A DNA stretch of 64,000 nt, taken from Palsa-504 sp963742795 (lineage in GTDB: Bacteria; Actinomycetota; Actinomycetes; Streptosporangiales; Streptosporangiaceae). Below the pieces are notes generated by a model. That model made no database searches, was not told where the DNA came from, and worked only from the letters and a program-made list of their open reading frames with translations. This document shows, one piece after another, positions 35,139 through 44,115 of the stretch; positions within the stretch are counted from its first letter, which is position 1, and each line of letters begins with the position of its first letter. The stretch is from the NCBI GenBank assembly GCA_963742795.1, contig CAVUNL010000005.1:248001-312000 (forward strand), read 5' to 3'. The translations under genes and the position numbers were made by a program.

Positions 35139-35176
35139 GCGATCCTGCTCGCCGCTCGGGGGGTGCGGGGGGATGG

Positions 35177-36634
35177 TTAGGGGTGCTCGGGGCGGCAGGC
35201 GGACCAGATAGCGTCGCGGTTGTGGAGCTTGACGCGCTCGCCGCGGCCGAGCTCCCGGGCCAGATCGGCTTCGGCGGTCTCGATGCGCAGCCACTCGTCA
35301 TAGGAGACGGGTACGATCCCGTGCTCGGCGAGGACCGCCGCCAGCGGGCCTTGGTCGTGGTCCGCGGCCGTCGCGGCGGCGTCGGGATAGCGGAGCAGGC
35401 CGGCCCGCGGCAGCTGGGTATCGCCGGCCGCCGGGCCGCCTGCCAGGTCCTCGAGCAGGGCCCGGACGGTCTCGGCGGCGTCGGACTTGTTGGTGCCGAT
35501 CACGCCGGTGGGGCCGCGCTTGAGCCAGCCGGCCACGTACTCCCCGGGCAGGGGGGCACCGTCAGGACCGAGGACGCGGCCGAGTTCGTTCGGCACGACC
35601 GAGGCCCGGTCGTCGAACGGAACGCCCGGCAGCGGGACGCTCTGGTATCCGACGGAGCGCAGCACCATCTGCGCGTCGAGCGTCTCGAGCTGCCCGGTGC
35701 CGCCGAACTTCCCGCTGGCGTCGATCGCCGTTCGCTCGAGGGTGACACCACCGACTCGTTCGGCTCCAATGATTTCTACCGGCCTCAGCCAGAACCGGAC
35801 GACCAGCCGGCGTGAGTGCCCGGACGGAGCGGGACCGGCGGCCTCGCCCTGCGCCCACTTGGAGATGGCGACCAGGTTGCCGCGCACACGCCGGTCGGCC
35901 TCGGCCAGCGCGACGCCCTCGCCGGAGGAATCGAACGCGTTCAAATCGGCTTCGTCACCATGCACGACGATCTCGACGCCGGGAAGTTCGCCCAGCTCAC
36001 GCAGCTCTTTGGTGGTGAACTTGGCGTACGCGGGCCCGCGGCGGCCGATCATGTGGACCTCGCGCACCTTGCTCGCGTACAGCGCGTCCAGGACCGGCTG
36101 CGGCACGTCGGTGGCGTGCAGTTCGGCTGGGTCCCGGGCCAGGATCCGGGCCACGTCGACGGCGACGTTACCCACGCCGATCACCGCCACCGACTCGGCG
36201 TCCAGGGTGAACGCACCGGGATCCACGTCTGGGTGACCGCAGTACCAGTTGACGAAGTCGGTGGCCGCGTAGCTTCCGGGCAGGTCCTCACCGGGGATGC
36301 CGAGCCGACGGTCCCGCATGGCCCCGGTGGCGTAGATCACCGCGTCGTACGCGGAGAGCAGCTCGTCACGGGTGACGTCCTCGCCGAGGTGCACCCCGCC
36401 CAGGAAGCGGACGTCCGGGCTCTCCAGGACCTTGCGCAGGTACTGCGCGATCGACTTTATCGACTTATGGTCAGGCGCCACCCCGTAGCGGACCAGCCCG
36501 TACGGAGTGGGCAGCCGGTCGATCACGTCGATCCGCACGGGCACCGCCGACGGCAGCGCGGCCGCCTGCTTGACCAGTGCCTCGGCAGCGTAAAGCCCGG
36601 CCGGACCAGAGCCGATGACGGCGACGTTGAGCAT
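35177..36634 (-). CDS. fprA: Ferredoxin/adrenodoxin-NADP reductase (FprA type)
   Basis: FAD- and NADPH-binding reductase of 485 residues that passes electrons to ferredoxins. The FAD motif GSGPAG is at residues 8-13, the hallmark PTPYGLVRYGVAPDH follows, the NADP motif is AVIGVGNVAVDVARIL, and the closing GWLKRGPTGVIGTNK is intact. It matches mycobacterial FprA in layout. It lies just downstream of dxs (11 bp), so the two may share a transcript; the isoprenoid pathway's later Fe-S enzymes need such electrons, which is inference. Confidence 0.92.
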   Translation of the reverse strand: MLNVAVIGSGPAGLYAAEALVKQAAALPSAVPVRIDVIDRLPTPYGLVRYGVAPDHKSIKSIAQYLRKVLESPDVRFLGGVHLGEDVTRDELLSAYDAVIYATGAMRDRRLGIPGEDLPGSYAATDFVNWYCGHPDVDPGAFTLDAESVAVIGVGNVAVDVARILARDPAELHATDVPQPVLDALYASKVREVHMIGRRGPAYAKFTTKELRELGELPGVEIVVHGDEADLNAFDSSGEGVALAEADRRVRGNLVAISKWAQGEAAGPAPSGHSRRLVVRFWLRPVEIIGAERVGGVTLERTAIDASGKFGGTGQLETLDAQMVLRSVGYQSVPLPGVPFDDRASVVPNELGRVLGPDGAPLPGEYVAGWLKRGPTGVIGTNKSDAAETVRALLEDLAGGPAAGDTQLPRAGLLRYPDAAATAADHDQGPLAAVLAEHGIVPVSYDEWLRIETAEADLARELGRGERVKLHNRDAIWSACRPEHP

Positions 36635-36645
36635 GAAACCTTACG

Positions 36646-38550
36646 CTACTCGACAGGCCGCGGTTCCGGCGCTCCCTCCTGCGCCTCGGCGGATGACCGG
36701 CGGGCCACCGCCTCGGTGATGCGCAGGGCCACCTGCTGGGAGGTCAGGCCCGCGTCCTCGAGCACCTCGTCGCGAGTCCCGTGCGGGAGGAATTCCTGCG
36801 GCAGCCCGTACGTCTTGACCGGCACGTCCACGTCGTGGTCGCGGAGCAGTCGGGCCACGGCGTCGCCGAACCCGCCGACCAGGCCGTTGTCCTCGACGGT
36901 GGCGACGAGCCGGTGCCTGCGCGCCGCGCCGGCCAGGGCCCCGTCGACCGGCTTGGTCCAGCGCGGGTCGACCACCGTGACACCGATCCCGTGACCGGCG
37001 AGCCGGTCCGCGATCTCGAGCCCCATGAGTGCCATCGGGCCGGCCCCAACCAGCAGCACGTCCTCGGCCAGGCCCGCTGCCGGCGATCGCAGCACGTCCA
37101 TGCCGCCGAGCTTGGCGATGGCCTCGACCTCGCCGCCCACCTTGCCCTTGGGGAACCGGACCACGGTCGGCCCGTCAGATACCTCGACCGCCTCGTTGAG
37201 CAGCTCGGCGACTCGTAGGGCGTCCCTCGGCGCAGCGATCTTCATGCCCGGGATGAGCTGCATGATGGACCCGTCCCACATGCCGTGGTGGCTGGCCCCG
37301 TCCAACCCGGTGACCCCGGCCCGGTCCAGCACGAACGTCACCGGGAGCTGATGCAGGCCCACGTCCATCAGCGTCTGGTCGAAGGCCCGGTTCAGGAACG
37401 TCGAGTAGATGGCCACCACCGGGTGCAGGCCGGCCATGGCCAGGCCCGCGGCGCTGGTCACCGCGTGCTGCTCGGCGATGCCGACGTCGTAGACGCGGTC
37501 CGGGTAAGCCGCGGCGAACTGGGCCAGGCCGGTCGGGTGCAACATGGCGGCGGTGATCGCGACCACGTCGGGTCGCCGTGTGCCGATGGCCAGCAGCTCG
37601 TCGCCGAACACCCGGCTCCACGTCCCCGGCAGAGCACCGGCCGCGGGCACCTGGTGCAGGCAGTCGATCTCGTTCTGCTCGGCGACCGGGTAGCCGAACC
37701 CCTTCTTCGTGATCACGTGCACGATCACCGGCCCGCCGAAGTCCCTGGCGTGCCGCAACGCGGTTTCCACCAGCCGCTCGTCGTGGCCGTCGATGGGGCC
37801 GACGTACTTGATGCCCAGGTCCTCGAACATGACCTGCGGCTGCAGGACGTCCTTGATGCCCTTCTTGATGCCGTGCAGGGTGCCGTAGATCGGCGCTCCC
37901 ACCAGCGGGGCCCGGGACAGCGAGGTCTTGATGTAGTCCAGCACGTGCTCGTAGCGCGGGTTGATCCGGATCGCGGCCAGGTGCTCGGCCAGGCCGCCGA
38001 TCGTCGGCTGGTAGGACCAGCCGTTGTCGTTGACGATCATGACCAGCCGGGAATCCTTGGCCGCGGCGATGTTGTTCAGTGCCTCCCAGGCCATGCCGCC
38101 AGTCAGGGCGCCGTCGCCGATCAGCGCGACCACCGTCCGGTCGGGCTCGCCGCGCAGCTTGTAAGCCTTGGCCAGGCCGTCGGCGTAGGAGAGGCTGGTC
38201 GAGGCGTGAGAGTTCTCCACCAGGTCATGCTCGGACTCGGCCCGGCTCGGGTAGCCGGTCAGCCCGCCACGCTGGCGCAGCGTCCCGAACTGCGCGAAGC
38301 GGCCGGTCAGCAGCTTGTGCACGTACGCCTGGTGGCCGGTGTCGAAGACAATCTTGTCCTTGGGCGAGTCGAACACCCGGTGGATCGCGATGGTCAGCTC
38401 GACCACGCCGAGGTTCGGGCCCAGGTGGCCGCTGGTCCTGATGGTCGTCTCGATGAGGACGTCGCGGATCTCCCCGGCCAGCCGGGTGAGCTGATCCTGG
38501 CTCAGCGGCTTCAGGTCCTCGGGGCCGTTTATGCACTCCAGCAAGGTCAC
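36646..38550 (-). CDS. dxs: 1-Deoxy-D-xylulose-5-phosphate synthase
   Basis: First enzyme of the MEP isoprenoid pathway, joining pyruvate and glyceraldehyde-3-phosphate with thiamine diphosphate. 634 residues. Visible are SGHLGPNLGVVELTIA, the catalytic-His segment FDTGHQAYVHK, the ThDP/Mg motif beginning GDGALTGG at 145, and the general-acid Glu of DVGIAEQHAV. The C-terminal domain has TVVRFPKG and TVEDNGLVGGFG. Complete gene. Confidence 0.96.
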   Translation of the reverse strand: MTLLECINGPEDLKPLSQDQLTRLAGEIRDVLIETTIRTSGHLGPNLGVVELTIAIHRVFDSPKDKIVFDTGHQAYVHKLLTGRFAQFGTLRQRGGLTGYPSRAESEHDLVENSHASTSLSYADGLAKAYKLRGEPDRTVVALIGDGALTGGMAWEALNNIAAAKDSRLVMIVNDNGWSYQPTIGGLAEHLAAIRINPRYEHVLDYIKTSLSRAPLVGAPIYGTLHGIKKGIKDVLQPQVMFEDLGIKYVGPIDGHDERLVETALRHARDFGGPVIVHVITKKGFGYPVAEQNEIDCLHQVPAAGALPGTWSRVFGDELLAIGTRRPDVVAITAAMLHPTGLAQFAAAYPDRVYDVGIAEQHAVTSAAGLAMAGLHPVVAIYSTFLNRAFDQTLMDVGLHQLPVTFVLDRAGVTGLDGASHHGMWDGSIMQLIPGMKIAAPRDALRVAELLNEAVEVSDGPTVVRFPKGKVGGEVEAIAKLGGMDVLRSPAAGLAEDVLLVGAGPMALMGLEIADRLAGHGIGVTVVDPRWTKPVDGALAGAARRHRLVATVEDNGLVGGFGDAVARLLRDHDVDVPVKTYGLPQEFLPHGTRDEVLEDAGLTSQQVALRITEAVARRSSAEAQEGAPEPRPVE

Positions 38551-38619
38551 GGCGGTTGCTCCTCGTGTGCTGTACGGGCCTGGCGGGGAACGAATGACCT
38601 GAGTCTACGGCCGCGATGT

Positions 38620-39897
38620 TCAGATAGCTCGCGGCGCGGGCCCGGTCTCCGACACGCGCGTCGGGCTTGGCTGGTTCCCGGGTAGCGTCAGGACGAGCGG
38701 CCGGGCGGCGAACATGCCGACCAGAAGCCCGAAGCCGCACAGCACGAGGAGCAGTGCGACCGGGATGTTCCAGCTGCCGGTGACCGAGTGCAGCAGCCCG
38801 AGCTCCAGCGGTCCGGCGCTGGCCACCAGGTACCCGGCGGACTGCGCGAAGGCCGACAGCGAGGCCGCCGCGCCGGCATCGGGGGCCCGCGCCACCGTGA
38901 AGAAAATGGCTAGGGCCAGGCACGCCCCCTGACCCATCCCGAGCACGAGAACCCAGAACCAGGCCCCGCCGAGCGGGGCCCAGAGCGATCCGGCCAGGCC
39001 GACGCCCATCGCGGTCATGCTCGGCACCACCAGGGCGCGATGGTCGGGAGCGCGGTGGGCCAGCACGGGCACGATCAGCGCGGCGACCAGGTTACCTACG
39101 CCCATCAGGGCCTGCAGGTTGCCGGCCGCGACCGCCGACATGCCGCGGTCCTGGAAGATGGTCGGCAGCCAGGACAGCGCCGCGTAGTAGAGCAGGCTCT
39201 GCAGCCCCATGAACGCCATGACCTGCCAGGCGAGCGCGTACCTGTGCACCTTGATACGCGCCGGCGCGGGCGTCAGCCCGGAGATGGGTACTGCGCGGGC
39301 GACTCCCGCCGCCCGGTACCTGAGCTGGGGTAGCCACAGCAGCGTGGCCAGCGCGGCCGGCCCCGCCCACAGACCGAGGGCGAGCCGCACCGAACCGCCG
39401 GACGCGTGGTAGAGCGGCACGCTGAGCAGCGAGGCGATGATCGCGCCGACGCACAGGGCGGTCAGGTAGGTGCCGATTAGCATCCCGGCCCGTTCCGGCG
39501 AGCGCCGCTTGACCATGCTGGATAGCAGCACGTTCAAGATGGCGATCGCGCTGGCGGCCAGTATCGTGCCCGGGAACAGCATGATGCTGGGGGCGGCGCC
39601 GCGCAGCAGCAGCCCGGCGGTGAGCACGCCCAGGGCGACCAGCAGGATGGCTTCCTCCCCGAAGCGCCGGTTCAGCCAGGCGGCGAAGGAGGCCGCCGCG
39701 CCAAAGCAGATCACAGGCGTGGCGGCCAGCAGCGACAGCGCGGCCGACGAGAGGTGCAACTGCGCCTGCAGGTCCGGGAACAGCGGAGGCAGGCTGGCGA
39801 TCGCGGTACGCAGGTTGAACCCGGCCGCCGTCACGGCGACGACGAGCAGCATGGTCTGGCGGGACCGGCGTGGACCGGTGGCGGGATGTTCGGCCAT
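38620..39897 (-). CDS. CynX/NimT-family MFS transporter
   Basis: 425-residue transporter with about twelve membrane helices. The opening VTAAGFNLRTAIASLPPLFPDL is typical of the cyanate/2-nitroimidazole transporter (CynX/NimT) branch, together with HRYALAWQVMAFMGLQSLLYY at the start of the second half. ATG 39897 is chosen over a TTG two codons earlier. The upstream 39900-39960 region is AT-rich and probably holds the promoter. Substrate unknown. Confidence 0.87.
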   Translation of the reverse strand: MAEHPATGPRRSRQTMLLVVAVTAAGFNLRTAIASLPPLFPDLQAQLHLSSAALSLLAATPVICFGAAASFAAWLNRRFGEEAILLVALGVLTAGLLLRGAAPSIMLFPGTILAASAIAILNVLLSSMVKRRSPERAGMLIGTYLTALCVGAIIASLLSVPLYHASGGSVRLALGLWAGPAALATLLWLPQLRYRAAGVARAVPISGLTPAPARIKVHRYALAWQVMAFMGLQSLLYYAALSWLPTIFQDRGMSAVAAGNLQALMGVGNLVAALIVPVLAHRAPDHRALVVPSMTAMGVGLAGSLWAPLGGAWFWVLVLGMGQGACLALAIFFTVARAPDAGAAASLSAFAQSAGYLVASAGPLELGLLHSVTGSWNIPVALLLVLCGFGLLVGMFAARPLVLTLPGNQPSPTRVSETGPAPRAI

Positions 39898-39990
39898 CAG
39901 CAACTAAAGCTATCTGAAAATGAAAATAATCCTTTAGCCGAACGAACCATCGTGCGTGCGCCAAGCCCCTCACCAGGGGCGGCCGGGTCG

Positions 39991-40044
39991 CCCACCCTAC
40001 TTTTCCCGCGAACCCACCCTACTTTTCCCGCGAACCCACCCTAC
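39991..40044. repeat. 22-bp tandem repeat at gene 3' end
   Basis: CCCACCCTACTTTTCCCGCGAA occurs twice in tandem (39991-40012, 40013-40034) and a third partial copy (CCCACCCTAC) contains the stop codon of the quinone oxidoreductase gene. It looks like a slippage or duplication product between two co-directed genes. Confidence 0.8.
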
Positions 40045-41015
40045 GGGATGAGCAGCAGCTTGCCCGTGGTCCGCCGGGCAGCCAGGTCCTGCTGGGCCCG
40101 GGCGGCCTCGGCCAGCGGGTAACGGCCGCCGATCCGCACGTCGAGCTCGCCGCTGGCGATCCAGTCGAAGACCTCCCGAGCCCGCCAGCGCAGTTCCTCG
40201 ACGTCCGCGATGTAGTGCGCGAGGGTAGGCCGGGTGACGAACAGCGACCCCCCGCTGTTGAGCCGCTGGATGTCGAACGGCGGCACCTGCCCGCTGGCCG
40301 CCCCGTAGACCACCAGCATCCCCCGCGGCCGCAGCGCGGCCAGGCTGTCGTCGAAGGTGGCCTGGCCGACGCCGTCATAGACCACGTGCGCGCCCACGCC
40401 GCCGGTAACCTCCTCGACAACGGCGCGGCACCCGTCGTAGCCGATGACGCGCTCCGCGCCCGCTGTGCGCGCGAGGCCGGCCTTGTCCCCGTCGTGCCCG
40501 CCCGAGCAGGTGGCGACCACGATCCCGCCGCGCCGCTTGACCATCTGGGTGAGCAGCAGACCGACCCCGCCCGCCGCCGCGTGCACCACGGTCACGTCCC
40601 CGGGCCGGACCGGGTACGTGCTAGTGACCAAGTAGTGCGCGGTCATGCCCTGCAAGATCGCGGCCGCGGCGAGCTCGGTGCTGATCCCGTCCGGCACCGG
40701 AACCACGCGGTCGGCGGGCAGCACGACCTGCTCGGCGTAGCTGCCCGGGCCGACCCACGCCACCCGGTCGCCGACGGCCAGCCCGGTGACGCCCGCTCCG
40801 ACGGCGATGACCGTCCCGGCGCCCTCGCCGCCGGTCACGAACGGCAGCGGCGGCCGGTAACCGCCCACGCCCTCCCGCTGGTAGATGTCCATGTAGTTCA
40901 CCCCGGCCGCGGCGACCTCGGCCACGATCTGGCCCGGCCCGGGCTGCGGAGCCGGGTGTTCGGCGAGGCTCAGCACCTCTGGTCCGCCGCGCTGCTCGAC
41001 CTTAATGACGCGCAT
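40041..41015 (-). CDS. NADPH:quinone oxidoreductase (zeta-crystallin type MDR)
   Basis: Medium-chain reductase without zinc, 324 residues. GGPEVLSLAEHPAPQPGPGQ, the substrate-domain AAGVNYMDIYQREGVG, and the NADPH motif HAAAGGVGLLLTQ are visible, with KLLLIP at the end. It reduces quinones or enones with NADPH. Ribosome site GAAGGAGAAACGC precedes the ATG. The upstream region carries a TTTGAAC palindrome and the stub of a divergent tetR gene, suggesting it once was under a local repressor. Confidence 0.9.
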   Translation of the reverse strand: MRVIKVEQRGGPEVLSLAEHPAPQPGPGQIVAEVAAAGVNYMDIYQREGVGGYRPPLPFVTGGEGAGTVIAVGAGVTGLAVGDRVAWVGPGSYAEQVVLPADRVVPVPDGISTELAAAAILQGMTAHYLVTSTYPVRPGDVTVVHAAAGGVGLLLTQMVKRRGGIVVATCSGGHDGDKAGLARTAGAERVIGYDGCRAVVEEVTGGVGAHVVYDGVGQATFDDSLAALRPRGMLVVYGAASGQVPPFDIQRLNSGGSLFVTRPTLAHYIADVEELRWRAREVFDWIASGELDVRIGGRYPLAEAARAQQDLAARRTTGKLLLIP

Positions 41016-41087
41016 GCGTTTCTCCTTCCGGTCCGCTCCGGATCAGCTTTGCACACCTATTCATGGGTCAAACCCGCGCTATCCGGA

Positions 41088-41103
41088 TTTGAACACGTTC
41101 AAA
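41088..41103. promoter_or_regulatory. TTTGAAC palindrome (TetR-like operator)
   Basis: Perfect 7-bp arms TTTGAAC and GTTCAAA around AC, 73 bp upstream of the quinone oxidoreductase start and 53 bp upstream of a truncated tetR start. This is the classic position for a shared operator. Confidence 0.55.
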
Positions 41104-41155
41104 ATTCGCTGGTTGGCCATCGCGGCCACGGTCCCTGACCGTAGGGTGTGAGGCC

Positions 41156-41194
41156 ATGCGGAGCACCAAGGGCGAGCAGACGCGCGGTCGCTGA
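41156..41194 (+). pseudogene. Stub of a tetR-family gene
   Basis: A 12-codon frame MRSTKGEQTRGR followed by TGA matches the typical first residues of TetR regulators. The rest of the gene is absent; the next 12 bases lead into the 3' end of the convergent GT87-like gene. A deletion that removed the repressor is the simplest explanation. Confidence 0.55.
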
Positions 41195-41205
41195 CGCGGC
41201 GGCTG

Positions 41206-42605
41206 CTACGGGTCGCCGACGACGTGCTGTACTGACGCGGCGGCTTCGGCCTCGAGCTCGGAGGCCTTGGGCAGGCCCAACTGGGTTAGCGCCAGCCAGC
41301 CGATCAGGCCGAACGGGTAGATGAAGTAGCCGAAACGGACGTTCGGTCCGAGCAGGAACATCAGCGTCAAGCCGATGGTCAGCCGCCAGATCGCCGCGGG
41401 CACGTCGCGCGGCGGCCGGATGACCAGTGAGACCGCGATGGCCAGGCCAGCCGCGAGCAGCAGGCCGACCGAGAGCACGTGCCCGGCGGTTCCCATCGAG
41501 GAGAGCAGGTGCCCGGGCAGCAGGCTCTCGGCCGGGGTCTTGTAGCGGGTCAGGCCGAGCGGGAACAGCACGCTGTTCTGGATCAGGGCGGTGGCCGCGC
41601 TCCGCTTGAACAGCACGGCCGGCGCCAGGAGGGCGATGAGGGCCAGGACGGTGAGCACCACGGCGGTGAGGAACCGGTACGCGGTCCGCGCTCCGTCCCG
41701 GGCGGCGAACATCGCGGCCATGACCGGAACCGCGAGCCAGGCGGTGGACTTAAGGTCGCACGCCACGCCCAGGGCGATCCCCGCACCCGCGGTCCGCGCA
41801 GCGGTAGCCTTCGCTCCCGCCGGAACGGCACTCAGGGCCAGCGCGAGCAGCATGAACGCGAGCACGGGCGGATCGGTGGTGATCACCGCCAGGTTGAGGC
41901 CTATCACCGGAGAGGCGACCGCGACCCCCGTGGCGAGCAGGGCGTCACTGCGGGAAGGCCGGCATCGCGACCCGGAAGGCGACCGCGAGCACGGCCACCG
42001 TTCCCAGGGCGAGCCACACCCCGGCGTTCCCGGCCAGGCCGCCGACACCGGCCGCGGCCGGGCAAGCCGAACAGGGTCATGACCGGCAGGTAGGGGTTGT
42101 AGGACAGCCAGTAGGTGACCTGATCTGCGCTCAGGTACGGCGAGCCGTGGTGCAGCAGCAGGGACGCCGACCGCTCGATGACCATCATCCCGTCTTCGAG
42201 CGGGTAGGCGACGGACAGCCAGAGCAGCGGGGCGAGCACAGCGAGGGCCACCGACACCAGCACCGCCACGGTCCGGTATCCCCACCGCCAGAGCACGAGC
42301 AGGGCCACGGCGTAGCCGCAGACCGCCCAGATGGCCCAAACCTGGTCCTCGCCCGCCGATCCGATCACGTCGATGGCGGCGTAGGCGAGAAACAGGGTGT
42401 AGACGATGATCAGGTGGCGGCGATCGAGCCAGGGGCGGAGCCCGTTACCGGGCTCGCGTGCGGCCAGGGTCCTGGCCGAGACGAGCGTGCCCACTCCGCC
42501 ACCCGTTCCTGCGTGGTCCACGTCCATGTCCTGCTTCAACTGGTCCCCCGTTGACCAGAATGACAACTGCCCTTCAACTATAGGCAGCAAACGTTTAGCG
42601 GACAT
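41206..42605 (-). pseudogene. GT87/DUF2029-like membrane glycosyltransferase, two frameshifts
   Basis: Multi-helix membrane protein with a GT87-like luminal signature (HHGSPYLSADQVTYWLSYNPY then LPVMTLFGLP). The reading frame starts at ATG 42605 (GAGGGGG upstream) and is good to about 42068. It then continues in another frame (VGGLAGNAGVWLALGTVAVL) to about 41950, then in a third (SDALLATGVAVASPVIGLNL) to the stop. Every piece has proper hydrophobic character and GC3 bias. Repaired, the protein would have about 465 residues. GT87 enzymes use polyprenyl-phosphate mannose; that role is inferred. Error in the sequence or recent inactivation are both possible. Confidence 0.7.
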
Positions 42606-42641
42606 AAAGGCCCCCTCAAGCAGGCCTTGGGATGGCCGCCC

Positions 42642-43198
42642 TTATCGGGGAGCCGCGGCTTGCGTGCCAGGCTGCCCGGCGGATTCGGCCTGGCCAGCGG
42701 GGTTGGCCGGGTTGGCCGGGGCCGCGGGTGCCGCGGTGAGCATCCTGGCCACCACGCCAGCCGCCAGCAGGCCGCCGCCCACGGCACCCGCCACGGCCAG
42801 CGGCCGCGGCAGCGAGAGGCCGACGCGGAACTTGCCAGGCCCCACCGCGGCCAGCGTGGCGGCCGCGGCCAGGTTGGTGAGCGGAAGCTCGAACCCGCCC
42901 CGCGCGTTCAGCGGGCCCTTCGCCCGGTGGGTGGTCGCGGCGACGGTCATCGCCCCCATGATGGCCAGCGGGCAGGCCGGGTCGGCGATGCCCGCCGCGG
43001 TGAGGACGCCGCCACCCAGTTCGGTGATCCCGGCCGCGGCGGCCATGTGCTTGCCCGGCCTCAGGCCGATGCGGTGGAAGCGGCCCCGGCCTTGTCCAGG
43101 CCGGGCCCCCCGAAGGCACCGAACAGCTTCTGCGCGCCGTGAACGGCTAGGTAACTGCCGACCACGAGCCTGGTGCCAAGCAAAGCTACGTCTCGCAT
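42642..43198 (-). pseudogene. DoxX-family membrane protein, single frameshift
   Basis: The N-terminal part from ATG 43198 (GGAGG before it) reads MRDVALLGTRLVVGSYLAVHGAQKLFGAFGG, the DoxX opening. The frame breaks near 43075-43086, where one missing base in GCCGCTTCC would restore the expected FHRIGLRPGKHMAAAAGITE. The remainder is intact with three helices and a Pro/Ala tail. DoxX proteins take part in redox and thiol stress membrane complexes. The TetR gene just upstream on the same strand may regulate it. Confidence 0.75.
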
Positions 43199-43240
43199 GA
43201 GATCCTCCAATGTCTTGATCGGTCGGCGTGAGCGCCGGGG

Positions 43241-44014
43241 TTACGTTCGTTCGCCGCAGCCGCGCTCACCGGCTAGCCGGATCATGGCCCGGGTCATCTG
43301 GGCCGTCGACGGCGGCGCGGGCAGCGTTGCCTCGGATAGGCGCGGCGAGGCCCGGCTGCGGAACGCATCCAGGGCCAGGGCCACGAACCGCCGCCAGGCG
43401 TCGGGCGCGTCAGCGCGGGTGACGTGCATGACCGCCGCGGTGGCGATCAGCAGCAGTACTAGGTCCTCACCGACGAAATCCTCGCGCAGCGTGCGCGCGG
43501 CCTTGGCCCGGTCGATCACCGTGATGAGCAGATCGTTGGCCGTCCGGCGGAGCTCCTCGACCTGCTCGTCGGCGGAGAGCGTCATGGACAGCAGATCGGA
43601 CAGGCCACGGTCACCGGCCTGCAGTTCGCAGATCCGCTCAACGAACCCGGCGAAGCCGTCCCACGGGTCAGGGGCGGCCAGCGCCTGCCGGGCCACCTCG
43701 GCGTATTCGGCGACCTTCTCCACGAGCGCGGCGGCGACCAGCTTCTCCCGGGTCGGGAAGCGCCGGTACAAGGTGGCAATGCCCACGCCCGCCCGGGCCG
43801 CGATCGCCTCAAGCGGCGCTTCCAGCCCGTGCTCGGCGAACACGTCCCGCGCCACGGCCACGATAGCGGCCCGGTTGCGCGCAGCGTCGGCCCGCAGCCG
43901 CCGGTCCGCGTGAGCGCAGGCGGCCGGTTCTGCGAGCTCGCCGGGTTCGCCGGGTTCGCCTGCCGCCCCGGCCATGCCGGGTCCGGGCTGGTCGCGGACG
44001 GTCATGCGTTTCAT
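43241..44014 (-). CDS. TetR/AcrR family transcriptional regulator
   Basis: 257-residue repressor. The HTH lies at about residues 45-90: RNRAAIVAVARDVFAEHG, LEAIAARAGVGIATLYRRFP and TREKLVAAAL. The ligand domain follows. The first about 35 residues are Gly/Pro/Glu-rich and not part of the fold. It lies 43 bp upstream of the doxX-like gene on the same strand and diverges from a mycothiol-fold gene; either could be its target. Confidence 0.9.
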   Translation of the reverse strand: MKRMTVRDQPGPGMAGAAGEPGEPGELAEPAACAHADRRLRADAARNRAAIVAVARDVFAEHGLEAPLEAIAARAGVGIATLYRRFPTREKLVAAALVEKVAEYAEVARQALAAPDPWDGFAGFVERICELQAGDRGLSDLLSMTLSADEQVEELRRTANDLLITVIDRAKAARTLREDFVGEDLVLLLIATAAVMHVTRADAPDAWRRFVALALDAFRSRASPRLSEATLPAPPSTAQMTRAMIRLAGERGCGERT

Positions 44015-44115
44015 GGTAAGCGATGTGGAGGGTAGCCTCCGGACATCGCCCAGCCGCGAGTAAGCTTCCCGGAGGATTCCTCCCGATACGAGCCAGCCAG
44101 CAACGGAGACGCATC

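Noticed and set aside
37285..38685. 466-codon plus-strand frame
   Set aside because: Shadow of dxs.
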